Positions 1 to 15,752 are shown, counted from the stretch's first letter. The stretch is DNA of 64,000 nt from Theobroma cacao (GCF_000208745.1 NC_030855.1:22115071-22179070), one strand, 5' to 3'. Program-made: numbers and translations. The notes: generated by a model not told the origin, from the letters alone.

Positions 1-138
1 GGCATAAGGTACTGCTTAACATATATTGGAATTGCACCTTTAAATTAGTGAAACAGTTATAATTTCCGAGTGTCAGCGATGGAGGAATGAGTTCAAATCA
101 GAAAAGTTCCACATTTATGGGAATCTTTGTGAGTGCAG

Positions 139-822
139 ATAATTTAGCTGCCAACTTCAGCAGAGAACTGGCTGACTATATCATCTATATCATAGATGTA
201 TCTGGAGGTGATAAAATCCCCAGGAAAGGGGGCCCAGGCATAACCCAAGCTGATCTCTTGGTATTTGATTTAATATTATTGTGCTGTTTCATACCCCTTT
301 GATCTATTTATTGTCATGGTGTCCCCAGTTTTATAAGTAAAATTATTGGGATTTTGACATGAATTTTGTTATATCTAATTATAGGTGATAAACAAGACTG
401 ACCTTGCACCTGCAGTTGGAGCTGATTTGGGTGTCATGGAGCGTGATGCACTTCGCATGCGAGATGGAGGGCCCTTTGTTTTTGCTCAGGTTGGTTGAGT
501 AACCATATTGTGAAATAAAAGCATACTATTTTTCTTTGTGTTGCATATCAATTACTGTACAAATCAACACATATGTCAATATCAGGAAACTTGTATCATT
601 CCCTTCATTCCCTCAAACCTTATCTTGATTTCATCTTCCACAAAATGCAAAGTAGAAACACATTTTATTGCTTGGGGCCCTTGACATTACATTACAAAAT
701 TTAGTTGTTAATGATTTGAGTAAATTTTAAATTTGCAGGTGAAGCATGGGCATGGTGTCGAGGATATAGTAAACCACATATTACAGGCTTGGGAAGCAGC
801 AACAGGAAAGAAGCGCAAATGA
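139..822 (+). CDS. UREG: Urease accessory protein UreG, C-terminal exons (5' part outside window)
   Basis: UreG is a SIMIBI-class GTPase that delivers nickel to apo-urease together with UreD and UreF. Three exons fit with GT..AG borders: 139-260, 385-489 and 739-822, with stop TGA at 820-822. The translation carries [20 protein letters not shown], then [19 protein letters not shown], then the NKTDLAP base-recognition motif of the G domain, then [18 protein letters not shown] and [15 protein letters not shown], ending in GKKRK. These blocks match plant UreG almost residue for residue. The P-loop and the His-rich N-terminus lie upstream of base 1, so the gene is partial only because of the window edge. 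The first exon begins in mid-codon, completing an Asp codon split by the intron. There is no sign of damage. Confidence 0.95.
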
Positions 823-1510
823 TCTTTCTTTGAAGAGCCTGTAGTTCATACCCCGTATTATTATTCATTTTATTCTACTGGGTTTTTCTTTAGTAATAAT
901 TAACTATGAATAGGACTGTTAATAAGTTCATTAAACACTACAAACTAACTAGTCCTTCAAAGTGAAAAAGTTGGGGGTTCCACTGTTTCCCTGTTTACAT
1001 TCTTGGAAAGCACAGAAAGAGTGAAATATCCACCTGTTAACTGAAATCTGATGCATATATGAAAGTCATGTATTTCATTCTTCTAAATTGAGTTTTATTT
1101 TTGTTGCTTGTTCTTCACTTTGAATAGGGTTAATAATAATAAAAAAAAATCAAGGGTAGGAGAATAAATAGTTGGGGTCAATGTAGAATTTTAAAAAATT
1201 GAGGGAGAAAAGAAAAAAAAATCTGGGACACACCACAGCCCCACAAGCGAATTCGAAGTCGGCTAGTCTGCGTGCTGTTCACGCGTCGGGTTTTTATTCA
1301 AAAATGAAAACCACCCGACCCGGGTTTTCACGGGAGGACGACTCGATATCTTTTCAACATTGGGGATTTGGAAGGGGACAACTTTACAACTGCAAGCATA
1401 AAATTTCCTTCTCTACAAATCTTTTCGTTTCGTAACGAAAGAAATTTCGGGGAATAGCATAGAACATAGAAACGTAAGATATCTGAATTGTAGAAATATT
1501 ATAAAAAAAA
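823..1510. other. Intergenic: UreG 3' UTR and promoter of the next gene
   Basis: The stretch begins with the AT-rich 3' UTR of UreG. It becomes more GC-rich at about 1220-1340, just before the CCDC174-like start codon, as is usual for a housekeeping promoter without a clear TATA box. I see no further gene. Confidence 0.6.
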
Positions 1511-3112
1511 ATGGGCGAGGAAGAGAGAAAGAAGAGGGTGGTGGTGGAGTCGTTAGGATGGCTAACGGAATCCTCCATCATGCCCAAGAAACACCGCGCC
1601 ATCGAAGGCGTCGGCGCTTCTTCAATCCTAGAACTCAAAGCCCAACTCTACAAGTCCCAGGAAGAATCGAAGAAATCCAAGGAATTGAGCGGTCCCGATG
1701 TCGAGTACCACCGCGCCAAGAGAAAGATCGCCCCACACGATACTTTCTCCCTCAAGAACTCCGGCGTCGAAGCCCGCGCCCTCAAGTAAATCTATTTACC
1801 CTTCTTTTTATTATTATTTGTATAAACGTTAACCTAATTGGGGGAAATTAGAGGTTTTTCTTTTTGGGGTGTCATAATTTTGTTGTTTGATTACAGGGAC
1901 AAGCTTGAGCTGAAAGCGGTTAATGATGGATCAGTCAGCTACGCGGCTTTGGAGAAGAAAGCTGAGTTATATGATAAGTTAGTGAGAGGAGAATTGTCGG
2001 ATGAGGAAGATAAGGAGAAGTATTGTGTTGACTTTTTCACGAAGGGTGTTGAGCAGGAGGAATCCCAGCAGCCGCAAGTTGATCGTGCTTCGGATAATGT
2101 ACAGGCAGGAGATGAAGACGGCGACAGTGATGGTGGTCCTTCACTGTTTAACACTAACTTTGTAGGGCCGGGAAGAACCGCTGGAATCATAGACAATGAT
2201 GAGCATAAGCGTTTTGTAAGGTGAGGGTTTGAGTTTCCTTATTGGTTAATGTTTATAATAATTGAGGTAAATTTAAGATGAAATGTTCGATGGAGTTACT
2301 ATTTCAAATGGTATGTTACTGCTATGACGGTTTGGATATTTGCCTATAGGATAGCTTTGGTTATAACTTTGATTTGTTCATTTGAGGTACAACTGATAGG
2401 TTGGGTTTGAGATTTTAACCACTTAGTGTGGTGAAGCACTCTCCTAGTAGCCCGAGGTTTCATCCCTTGTTATCATTGGCCTTCATTCCCCTCATAGGAT
2501 AGGTTGTTGATGGATTTTAGGTAATATTCTGCATAAGAGTAGAAAGGGTTACTTTTTATAGGAATGGAATGGTAAAGTTTAGGAATCAATGCCATAAAGT
2601 TGTGTTGACGTCCTTTTTCAACCCATTTACAAACCCATAGTTGGCTGGTTGTTTTCATCTTGCTTATTGTTTATGACTTAATTGCCTGATGGAGTGGTAT
2701 ACACTAGTCACTAGTCCATGGATTCACAGTTTAAAGTAGTTGATAAATGAAGATGCTAATCTAAAACATGACAAAAGGTACTGAAAATTGAAAGTAATTA
2801 TTAAAACCTTGAACTTTATGGCTAACTAAGATGTTTTTGGATGGCCAGTTTACATTTTCACAAGGCCACGTTTTGTAACATATTAATATAGATGTTTTAG
2901 TCGTGAAACTAAGACTTAAGGCCTTAATTATTTAATCGGTGGTTATTCCCAGGGAAGTTCATGAAGAAGCAAATCAAGCAAGGGAAAAGGTGTCTGAGCT
3001 TAAATTGCGAAGGCAAGAGCAAGCAGCAGCTCGTCGTGAGAAACTCAGGCAGGCCTATCTTCGGAAACAACTAGAGAAACTGAAGGCTGCATCAAAAACA
3101 GAACAGACTTGA
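1511..3112 (+). CDS. CCDC174-like coiled-coil protein
   Basis: Three exons, 1511-1785, 1897-2220 and 2953-3112, join in frame to 252 residues. The start is the first ATG of a long open frame just after an A-rich leader. The N-terminal block SSILELKAQLYKSQEESKK and the middle block ALEKKAELYDKLVRGEL followed by SDEEDKEKY resemble human CCDC174. That protein has SSLVDLKAEL followed by KLEEKAKLYEKM, and is a nuclear protein linked to RNA processing. The last exon (about residues 200-252) is a charged, probably coiled-coil segment rich in Arg, Lys, Glu and Ala. The protein is shorter than the animal one and I do not see the DUF4078 region, so the function is inferred only at family level. An acidic, Gly/Asp-rich linker lies at about residues 145-165. 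Confidence 0.8.
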
Positions 3113-3886
3113 CTGGGATAGCTAGAAAGGAGATTAGTGCATTATTTTATTAGCAAGGATCAGGCTGTAAGCTCGAGTAGCTGCCTTATTTCTGAGCTCA
3201 AGCATATGACAGGCTCTGTCATTGCTTTTATCTGCAATGACGAAAGGATGGATTTTTCTTGAGCGCTCTTTCTGAAACTCTCTTATTGTTGACTAACTTC
3301 TATTGATTTTCTCTTTTGTACATAACAGTTTTGACAATACAAATGAGCACCAGGTTTGCTCACTAGAATAGAATTATTCACTGGTTTTAATATCATTCTT
3401 CTCGCAGATATGGCCATTGTAGTCAAGCCATCCCCATTTATCCATCCAATGAGGTTGCTGTGTGGTCTTGAGGCCGCCTTTTCTGTCAAAAGTTATTTCA
3501 TATTATGCCTGTGTAGGATTGCTGCATTGGTCTAGAAAATCAGTATGATCTTCGTTTGCTAGTATGTAGAATATGTTTTAACCAATGAACTTGCTTTAGG
3601 ACTATTAATCTGAGACTTTCATTCATCTTTAGACTGTCAACAGTTTAACTTGGGTAGAGCAGGGCACCAGGTGAAGCTAATGTTTGTACACTGTAACTGT
3701 CAATCGCAAGTGAAGGACTGATAGATGGACTCATAGATTATATTTATATGATGGTATTAGTGATTTGTAGCAGTTGCTCCTTGTTTAGCCCAAAACAGAA
3801 CTTTCGTTAACAAAGCTGTTTCTAGCAATGTTCAGGAAACAGAAGCAGAATGATCAAGTTACAAACCAAAAAAGACAAAGTATATT
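3113..3886. other. Intergenic, no gene seen
   Basis: This holds the 3' UTR of the CCDC174-like gene and unremarkable AT-rich sequence up to the first tRNA-like copy. Short open frames here show no recognisable family. Confidence 0.6.
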
Positions 3887-3953
3887 ACTCCACTGGGGAT
3901 CGAACTCAGAATCTCTGGTTCCGTAGACCAGCGCCTTATTCATGGGTGGAGTC
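3887..3953 (-). pseudogene. tRNA-Arg(ACG) pseudogene
   Basis: Read on the minus strand, the anticodon stem-loop (CTGGTCTACGGAACCAG) and most of the T arm match the intact copy at 4054-4126. The D-arm side is damaged. The segment that should read TGGCCCAATGGATAAG is shortened and changed, one T-arm base differs (GAGTTCGA for GGGTTCGA), and the length is about 67 instead of 73 nt. Its acceptor 3' side (AGTGGAGT) is closer to the copy at 15199 than to its neighbour. Confidence 0.8.
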
Positions 3954-4053
3954 GTGGATGCTTAGCACGGTGTCGAGTTAATTTCTTTTTTTTTTCTATT
4001 AAATTTTTAAAAAAGGACCAACAATTTTGACCTATATTTTGGCTAACAAGTAA

Positions 4054-4126
4054 CGACTCCGCTGGGGATCGAACCCAGAATCTCTGGTTCCGTAGACCAG
4101 CGCCTTATCCATTGGGCCACGGAGTC
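4054..4126 (-). tRNA. tRNA-Arg(ACG)
   Basis: The minus strand folds as a 73-nt cloverleaf. The acceptor is GACTCCG pairing with CGGAGTC, plus discriminator G. The D arm is CCAATGGATAAGG, the anticodon stem GGTCT/AGACC-type with loop reading ACG, and the T arm CTGGGTTCGATCCCCAG. The internal promoter boxes (TGGCCCAATGG and GGTTCGATCC) are intact. It reads CGN arginine codons. There is no intron. A decayed duplicate lies about 100 bp downstream in transcription terms, in the same orientation. Confidence 0.95.
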
Positions 4127-4613
4127 AGTTGTTGATGATGATTATTTTTCACTCCTTTCATGGCTAGAGGATTTCTACTCTTTTATCTACTCTTTATCTA
4201 CATCTTTTTTGGTCATGACATCTATAACTTGATCAGTGAGAGAGTACAACAAATTAAAAAAAGTAATCAAATTTTTCATTGGAAGTCATATTTAAAAAAA
4301 AAAAATTTTGTTATAAAATTTAGTTTTAGGTGATCACATCATTAATAACTTGTATAAGTGATAAATCGTAATTGATAAGATTTGTTAGATTAAATTTTAA
4401 TATATATTAAAATTCACTTGATATTTGAACATATGAAGTTCCAACCATGAATGTTCCTTGCTTTCATGCTGCATCGTAAAGTTCAACATTCAACCTACTC
4501 TTTAGATAAAAAAAATTATGTATAAATTAATGAAATAAATATTCGAGTGCAGCAACAAGCTTAAACTTGACACATGTCTTAGATGCACTCTTCCATGCCA
4601 AAAAACAAAAACA
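4127..4613. other. Intergenic, AT-rich, no gene seen
   Basis: AT-rich sequence with A and T runs between the tRNA and the C2-domain pseudogene. Nothing recognisable. Confidence 0.6.
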
Positions 4614-5276
4614 TCACCCACCGTCTGCACCACCACTACTCACCCCTCCCCTGCCACCCTCAAGCGCAAGCACCACCTCTCTTTCAACCATCTCTTCCTC
4701 CGCCAACTCCTTCACGCTAAACGACAAAGATTCCCTCCTCATGAAGAACCTCCCCGTGGGTGGAACTCACAAGTTAAGTAACCCTTGGGGCCTACCCGAG
4801 CTCCTCCAAACCTACACCGTCATGCTCTGGACCGGGTTATCAACCGGCTCGGAAGTATCCCCTCCTTTCAACACATCGCAGAGCAAAACCCTGGCGCTCC
4901 CCACAGGCTTCTCCCTCATGTGACCATGCGCGTATATGTCAACATTCAGAGCGGCCAAGACATCCTTTTCCGGCAGCTTCGCATGGAACTTCACCTTCAC
5001 CACTTCGTTCCACGAGGGGTTGGTCCCCCCATGCTCGTCCACGTGGGCTTTCGCCACGTGATCATCCTCCACGTAGACGACTGCGTATGTTTTCATTTTG
5101 GTCACGTGCTTCACGTTCTTGAGGTCTTGTGCTGAGATTAAGAGAACTTCAATTTCTCTTGGTTGATCTTCCCGTCGTTGGGCTTTTTCCGGCAATCCGG
5201 GATGATGCTCACGATGTAGACCTTTTGATTTTGGTAACTGGATCTTGCTTTTCTTTTGATTTGCTAAGCAAACCAA
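4614..5276 (-). pseudogene. C2-domain protein gene with two premature stops
   Basis: From ATG 5276 the minus strand encodes a plant C2 (Ca2+/phospholipid-binding) protein of the SRC2/BAP-like group. Visible blocks are REIEVLLISAQDLKNVKHV, then MKTYAVVYVEDDHVAKAHVD, then HGGTNPSWNEVV, then REKPVGSARVLLCDVLKGG. The frame stops at TAG (4812-4814) right after QSMTV. The family tail VWRSSGRPQGLLNL follows directly in the same frame, so the stop probably replaces a CAG Gln codon. A second in-frame TGA (4767-4769) follows LLNL. The same frame then stays open to TGA at 4614-4616. I infer a recently inactivated gene, or a truncated 154-residue protein. A sequencing error at both sites is less likely. 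The coding part has no introns. Confidence 0.6.
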
Positions 5277-6221
5277 CCTTTCAATTTATCCATCCGCTGT
5301 TGGGCTCTGGTTTCAGTTTTATGGCCCAAAAAACCCAATTTCGTAAACCCTTTGAGGTGAGAATTTCCTTGGGCCAGAGTCAATTCTCGCCTTTTGTTTA
5401 GGTAAATTGGGCCTACTGTTTCTATAATGGACCTATCTTTGGACTTTGGCCCAATATGCATTAAGCTAGAGCTGCTAGTAGCTATAAACAATGATCGACA
5501 AATAATACTGAAGAGCTTCCTGAATAAAAATGATCCAGCTGTTGCTGCTAACTGCTGAAGTGTTTCCGCTTCCAAAAGCAAGAAAATTACAATCAAAATG
5601 CCAACTAAACCATTGCCAACTTAATTATTTAAGCAGATTGTCCTGCTTAATTTATTCTTTTTAGGCTACTAACCACGTTACTTACATGTTAAACTATGCC
5701 TTAAGATGCCCTTATCATGTCTATTTGTCAATGTAAAGAATCTTCAAGGGTGATTCTCTAACAAGATCCCCCTTTTGTGAATTGGCCAAATTTTTGTCAC
5801 TGATTAAGGGAGATTGACAACTTCAATTTAGATGGAGTAATCAATATTGAAAGACTTAAGAAGATAATATATAGTCTAATAAGGATAAAGTTTCCAAGCC
5901 GATCGAAACCCAATTATCTAATGCTGGAATATAATCATTTGATACAGGATCATCCTCACTGGGGAGTGGGTACTAGCAAAAACTTGCCTGGATGGACTAT
6001 ATATTATATTCAATCCCATTTCCATGATTGTAAATAATGAATTAATGTGCCGTTATATAGTCAGTCCAGGCTGGCATAGAGTTTACAAGAGTGAGAAAGG
6101 CAAAAAACAAAAGGAAAGGAAATTAGCTGACAACAAACACACTGCCTTCAAATGATTCTGTTTGTGGTTAAACCAACAAAACATAGCTGGCAAGTACTTG
6201 ATTATTACCACAATCTTTCCC
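5277..6221. other. Intergenic, no gene seen
   Basis: Contains the promoter region of the C2-type pseudogene and AT-rich spacer. A minus-strand frame of 110 codons (5264-5596) has no family resemblance and overlaps the C2 start, so I do not call it a gene. Confidence 0.5.
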
Positions 6222-6228
6222 TATAAAA
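6222..6228 (+). promoter_or_regulatory. TATA box of the arabinogalactan-type peptide gene
   Basis: TATAAAA lies 111 bp before the ATG at 6333, which would give a 5' UTR of about 80 nt. It is a clear match in the expected place. Confidence 0.6.
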
Positions 6229-6332
6229 ACATTTGAATTCTGCTCCCATTTCAGTCAGGCTCAAAACACTCACTTGAATAGCCTCTCTCACTTTGTTCTT
6301 AAAGAGTTCTTGTTTAGCTGAGTTGGTTAGAA

Positions 6333-6524
6333 ATGGCGGGTAGCAAAGAGGCCATGATTTTGATTGCCTACATCACGGTTCTTGCTGTTGTTGCGACGGG
6401 AGCCACAGCTGTGAATGAAGATCTAGGGGCGACTGCTCCGTCGCCAATGCAAAGTGCTGGAGTGGCTCTGGGTGTTCCTGCTGCTCTTGCTGCCGTAGCT
6501 TGTATGGTTGCATGGTTCTTTTGA
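6333..6524 (+). CDS. Short arabinogalactan-type peptide, GPI-anchored (predicted)
   Basis: A 63-residue single-exon protein. Residues 1-26 form a hydrophobic secretion signal ending near ATAVN. A short mature part has the Ala/Ser-Pro pairs (TAPSPMQS) where prolines are typically hydroxylated and carry arabinogalactan. From about residue 42 a hydrophobic C-terminal tail (GVALGVPAALAAVACMVAWFF) looks like a GPI-attachment signal. This three-part plan is that of plant AG-peptides at the cell surface. The Pro content is low for the family, so the glycosylation is inferred. A TATA box and short leader support the start. Confidence 0.75.
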   Translation: MAGSKEAMILIAYITVLAVVATGATAVNEDLGATAPSPMQSAGVALGVPAALAAVACMVAWFF

Positions 6525-7053
6525 ATTTAGTTACTTTATGTTTCCCTTTTCACTTGGTGAATATCGTCCAAGTGTTCTTCTTCTTTCGGAGTTTCGTTCT
6601 GTTGGTAGATTGCTTGAGTTTATTCCAAGCAACTGGTATTATGAACGGATTCATTGTTCTTTGAGGTAATTAAATGTTAATAAAATCTTGATTTATTCTC
6701 TTTGTTTATTCCACTCTCCACTGCAAAAAATATATGTTTCAAGGTTAACAACTTTATAATTCTATTTATCTTCTGAAAATTGGAATGGTAAATCCCATGA
6801 CATAGTATTAGAATAGCACTGATCTTAGTCATGGTGAGTTGCTCCATGGTCAAGACTATCATACAGGACAATATTTCCATGATAATGGTAACTTGATCTT
6901 TGAAATTATCTGAGGATTAAGAAGGTAAATATTCAAGGGTGACAGAGAAAAGTATTCACATATTACAGTTATGGAATGAAGGCACTAAAGACGAGCCAAT
7001 TCAGGTAAACAAATAACTGCACAGTGGAGAGCATGAAAATGAATGGTCAAAAA
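6525..7053. other. Intergenic between convergent genes
   Basis: The 3' UTRs of the AG-peptide gene (+) and the Rossmann-protein gene (-) meet here. No other gene is visible. Confidence 0.6.
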
Positions 7054-9628
7054 TTATGTTTGCTTTATGGAACCAAAAAGATCCTTGTAAGAACGCTTGG
7101 GAGCCTCAGTGCGAGAAACTATCTCCACAACTTTGAAAGATGATTCTGGATGGGCTAATGACTCAACAGCAACTTCTGCAACTTGATCACGGGATATGGT
7201 TCCTTCATAAAGAGTATCCTAAGAAGAGAAAGAAAAGCTTATGTTAGGTTACATGAGAAAAAGATGAAAAACAGCAGAAAACAAAATAAAAATCTCTTGG
7301 TGTTAAAGGTGGCAAAATGAATCCAAACCCGAAAACCAATTAAAAAAACTGAACTTGAATCAAACCTGACCAGACCTGAACTAACCAAAAAGTCAAAGAC
7401 CCATATTTGAACAATCTGAACCCAAGATCAATCCGGTCTAAAACCATACTAATTCAAACTTAACATTAAAAATGTAAAATTTAATTATCAATTTCATTTT
7501 AACCCGAACATGAGCTCAGCCTATTCCTGAAATGTTCCAAGTCTGAAAAAATTCCAAATCTGAAATTATCTAAACCCGTTGTGACCCGAACCACAAAAGG
7601 ACCCAATCCAAACTAACTGTTTACCACCTCTACATGGTATACATCATTACCTCCGGCTCCATGACAACATTTCCTGTTGGCGGCTCATTTCTCAACCCAC
7701 CAGGCCTTATTATCGTGTAGTCAATACCAGATTTCCTGATATACTGCTCAGCTTGAAGTTTTGCTATCAAGGTGAGTCCAAAAACATTGAGAAAGATGTA
7801 AGCTGGATTAAAAAGCTGTCCCATTGCTGCTCCATTGACTAAAATAGAGCTGATAAGAATGAATCTGTTAACACCAAGTTTTCGGCATGCTTCAACAAGG
7901 TTTACGGTGCCAAAGTTATCAACCTGCACAAGATAATTGATTGAATACTAAAAACTATGGAAGAGTGCCAATGAGAAATTGCAGTCATGCAACTTTAAGG
8001 CTATCAAGTAAAGAAGGGCATATGAATTAAATTATAGCCTTTCAATGAAAAAAGGGGTCATATACTTGGGCTGCTTGTGGGAATTATCAAACTGCAAATT
8101 TAACATGACAGAATCATATGATATTATATAGTATAACAAATTTCACTAATGAGCACTAACTACATATCCAATATACATGAAAATTATCTTTGAGCAGAAG
8201 ATCTACATCCTGTCTTCTAAATGCAGGCAGCATATTCAATACAAGATCATGCTAACAGAATACAAATAAATGGCTATTGGTAAATGGTATTGCAAAAACA
8301 AATGATATCAACTCATTACTGTGCTGGAGACAATCTGGCTATGGGGTTAATTAGCATCAACATCTACAGGTTAGTAGTTCTAAAATTAAAAGATCATATG
8401 CACAATGTATATATAGTTATTCGTGTTGATCATAGTTATGGCCATATGATTATTCACCACAACGTTTAACAAACAAGAATTTGACAATAGGGCATAGTCA
8501 TCAGTACAGCGTCATTATGCAGCTCCATTTCAAGGCTTCAAATTTGGAAAAAGAAACATAAAAGAAAGCAGCAGGAAAGGGCAATACCAACCCCATCCTC
8601 TGCTGAACCCCTTGGAAAATAGACAGCCAAATGTACCATCAAGATGCACCACCACATCTCAAAAGGGCACATCATATCGTCATAACCCCAGAATTTTCTG
8701 GAGAACACAAGAATCACGGGAAAAAAACACAATAGACATTGTTGATACATTATTCCTCTAGATTATCGTAAATTAATTTAATATCAGGAAACAAAGAGTT
8801 GCAATATAAACGAAATAGCATAAATCTCAACTGGAATAGAAAGATTTAACCTTCCACGGAGCAAACAAGTCCCATCCTGGCCGAAATCCTGTAGCACATA
8901 TCACAGCTTCTGAATCATCACCAATTGCTTCTACTAGCTTTGCAGAACCCTCCGTGACATCTGCTTTCACCTGCAAAACCGGATACTCACATTTCCAAAA
9001 CCAAATAAACTCTATATAATGCACATAATGAACAGAAACAAATTACACAATCAGAGGACACTTTTACTTTGGAATTCTAACAAACGCCACCAAAATAATC
9101 TTAAACATAGATTTTATAGACACCCAATTGAACTTTCAGCGTGTAAGTTAAATTTCCACTTCAAGACCAGGAAAAGAACTAACAACTTGAAGAGCTGGGT
9201 TGTCCTTTGAAAGCAAATTTTTGGCCTTGTCCAAATCACGAACCCCAGCCTTGACAGCAAAACCCTTTGCAAGTAGCTGTTCAACAACCCGTTTCCCAGT
9301 ACTTCCAGTAGCTCCAGCCACAAATATTTTCTTTTTTACATTCGCATTTGTCTCACTACTTTCAGAAACCTCCTCTGTTATTTCACTTCCTTCCATCTAA
9401 CAAAAACACAGACAAAGAGCAAGGAATCAAATTCAAACAAAAAATAAAAACACTAAAAAGAGAGAAAAAGAAGAGAGCTTGTTCTAAGGTAAGTGTTACC
9501 TTAGTGAAATTTAGGGGACTGGTTCTGCTGGTGGTGGTTAAGGAAACGGAAGGAAAAGTTTTGGTGAAGGAGAGAGAGCAAAGGTGGAGATGTGACAGAA
9601 GAGAGCTTCTGAGATGAAGAGTGGCCAT
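7054..9628 (-). CDS. Plastid NAD(P)-binding Rossmann protein, At2g34460/Tic62-like
   Basis: Five exons on the minus strand, 9500-9628, 9187-9396, 8851-8970, 7651-7923 and 7054-7218, give 298 residues. Exon 1 (43 residues, rich in Ser, Leu and Thr, hardly acidic) is a typical chloroplast transit peptide. Exon 2 carries the dinucleotide motif GATGSTG (residues 71-77) of atypical short-chain dehydrogenases, followed by the AGVRDLDKA block. Later come DVTEGSAKLVEAIGDDSEAV, CATGF, VDNFGTVNLVEACRK and DYTIIRPGGLRNEP. All are hallmarks of the Tic62/At2g34460 group, which sits at thylakoids or stroma. The substrate is unknown. Exon 2 itself begins with ATG, so a shorter form without the transit peptide is conceivable. 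Intron 4 carries a transposon-like insertion. Confidence 0.93.
7308..7628. repeat. Possible non-autonomous element inside intron 4
   Basis: The left end (GGTGGCAAAATGAATCCAAA) and the reverse complement of the right end (GGTGGTAAACAGTTAGTTTG) are imperfect inverted repeats. The interior repeats CCAAACC/CCCGAAC-like words, as in common dispersed plant repeats. The ends and class are not certain. Confidence 0.35.
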
Positions 9629-10379
9629 ACATAGGTTTGGTGAACTCAAAATTATAGAAAAGCCCACCCCCGCTACAAGTCTCCCTTCTTCTTCTGCTCG
9701 ATTGGTGGAAAGTTCTAGTTCTGCCACGTGCCGGGTTATATTTTGTGTTCTCAGGATTTTTTTGTTCACATGGAGATAAGAGTAATCCATTTTTCATTAT
9801 TCCACCTTTTCTTTACACTCCTACTTATTTACTCTCTTTTTTCTTTTTAATTAATACAACTTAAACCTTTTGTTCTGTTCCCTCTCTCAAACTTGCTTCT
9901 CTTCTTTTATAATCTTTCATTAGTTAGCTATATTGGTACATGAACAGCCAATTCGGAGAGATCACCCACCAATCGATGACGCTAAAGAAGAATAAAAAGT
10001 GAACTACGCTGCCCATGTTGTAAATCAATATCTGGATGAAGGCTTGGTTTTGTTAGAAGGAAAGCCAGTTTTACATCCGCATATTAATAAAAGATAAACA
10101 AAAAATAAGGTTTAAAAGGTGATCCTAGTAAGTTCACAGTCATGAGTAACTAAACTAAGCTGGTCCAACTTCCGAGCAGTACTTGACTTTGTATAAACAA
10201 ATGGGCTAAGTTCGACAAGCCTTTTGAAGAGATGAAAATACATCAAAACTTGCATGTGAAAAGAATTGATTGAGGAAAAGAGAGCAAGATCCATCCCCAC
10301 AATGCCGCAGCCAGATTGCATGACACAAAGCAGCTCCGTAACTTGCTTGGTTTGGTGAATCCAGGTCTTCTCTTACATT
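9629..10379. other. Intergenic: promoter of the Rossmann-protein gene and 3' side of MCM3
   Basis: Sequence upstream of the Rossmann gene start includes pyrimidine-rich and AT-rich stretches. The lower-strand end of MCM3 begins at 10380. No other gene is seen. Confidence 0.5.
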
Positions 10380-14944
<4,565 letters not shown>

Positions 14945-15105
14945 CTTTTTGGTTCTCTCTTTTCTTTTCTTCTGTTACTAGTCTACGCTTTGAGAAGAAA
15001 ACCAAACGTTATCGCAAATTAGCAGAAGAGGGGGGAAAATGAGGCTCTCTTTTCTGCTTTTTTTTTTTGCCCTTTTTTCTTCAGCCGCACTGGAGAGATC
15101 GTGGT

Positions 15106-15116
15106 TTTGGCGGGAA
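15106..15116. promoter_or_regulatory. E2F/DP binding site upstream of MCM3 (first)
   Basis: TTTGGCGGGAA is a perfect match to the plant E2F consensus (TTTSSCGS). It lies 162 bp upstream of the MCM3 start codon. E2F sites in this position drive G1/S expression of plant MCM genes. Confidence 0.75.
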
Positions 15117-15137
15117 GCACTGAGGGGATGTCTCTGT

Positions 15138-15148
15138 TTTGGCGGGAA
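15138..15148. promoter_or_regulatory. E2F/DP binding site upstream of MCM3 (second)
   Basis: A second, identical TTTGGCGGGAA in the same orientation, 32 bp from the first (about three helix turns), so both sites would face the same side of the DNA. Confidence 0.75.
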
Positions 15149-15198
15149 TTGAGCCGATACATCGTCCAGCTGCCTATAGCATTGGAAGTCCTCCCAAC

Positions 15199-15271
15199 GA
15201 CTCCATGGCCCAATGGATAAGGCGCTGGTCTACGGAACCAGAGATTCTGGGTTCGATCCCCAGTGGAGTCG
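15199..15271 (+). tRNA. tRNA-Arg(ACG)
   Basis: A 73-nt cloverleaf with acceptor GACTCCA pairing with TGGAGTC, discriminator G, D arm CCCAATGGATAAGG, anticodon ACG in the loop CTACGGA, and T arm CTGGGTTCGATCCCCAG. It differs from the copy at 4054-4126 only by the matched change of the last acceptor pair (A-T instead of G-C), so both appear functional. It lies between MCM3 and KAS I, close to the MCM3 promoter. Confidence 0.95.
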
Positions 15272-15752
15272 AGCTAGCTTGCTAGCTGGCTTTTTAGACC
15301 TAGACTACTTGTCATTTAAAAAATGCAATAAAATTAATAGTGACGCTTTTTCACAAAATTTGGAAATGGATGAGTTTTTGCCCAATTAACTTTGTGGGGC
15401 CTTATTTATATATATAGGCTGTCCATCCTGGAAATCGGAAGAAATCTTGGCCCAATTGATTCAAAAGATAGTGAGCCCCTAGGCCCAGTCTTCCATTCAT
15501 TACATTATTCAGAACAGAACAAAATCTCTCATTGCTGATTAGCCTTTTAAATAAAATAAGTTTAAAGAAAAAAAAAATGAAATTGGTCCAGACTTCTTTG
15601 GCTATCTAGAATCCAACTCAAAATTATTACAACACTAACGATTACAAATTGCTCAAGAAAGTTACAAGAATGAAGCAGCCTGATCACAGATTAATAGCTG
15701 ACTCATCTTCCATAATAAATGCAAACTAAGTGACCAACCACCGATGAGATTT
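15272..15752. other. Intergenic: spacer and KAS I 3' UTR
   Basis: AT-rich sequence after the tRNA, leading into the 3' end of KAS I on the minus strand. No further gene. Confidence 0.6.

Noticed and set aside
5264..5596. 110-codon minus-strand frame upstream of the C2 pseudogene
   Set aside because: It overlaps the C2 start region, shows no family features, and looks like leader or promoter sequence.
9593..9605. TGACAGAAGAGAG, the first 13 bases of miR156
   Set aside because: It lies antisense to the transit-peptide exon of the Rossmann gene, the rest does not match miR156, and there is no partner arm for a hairpin.
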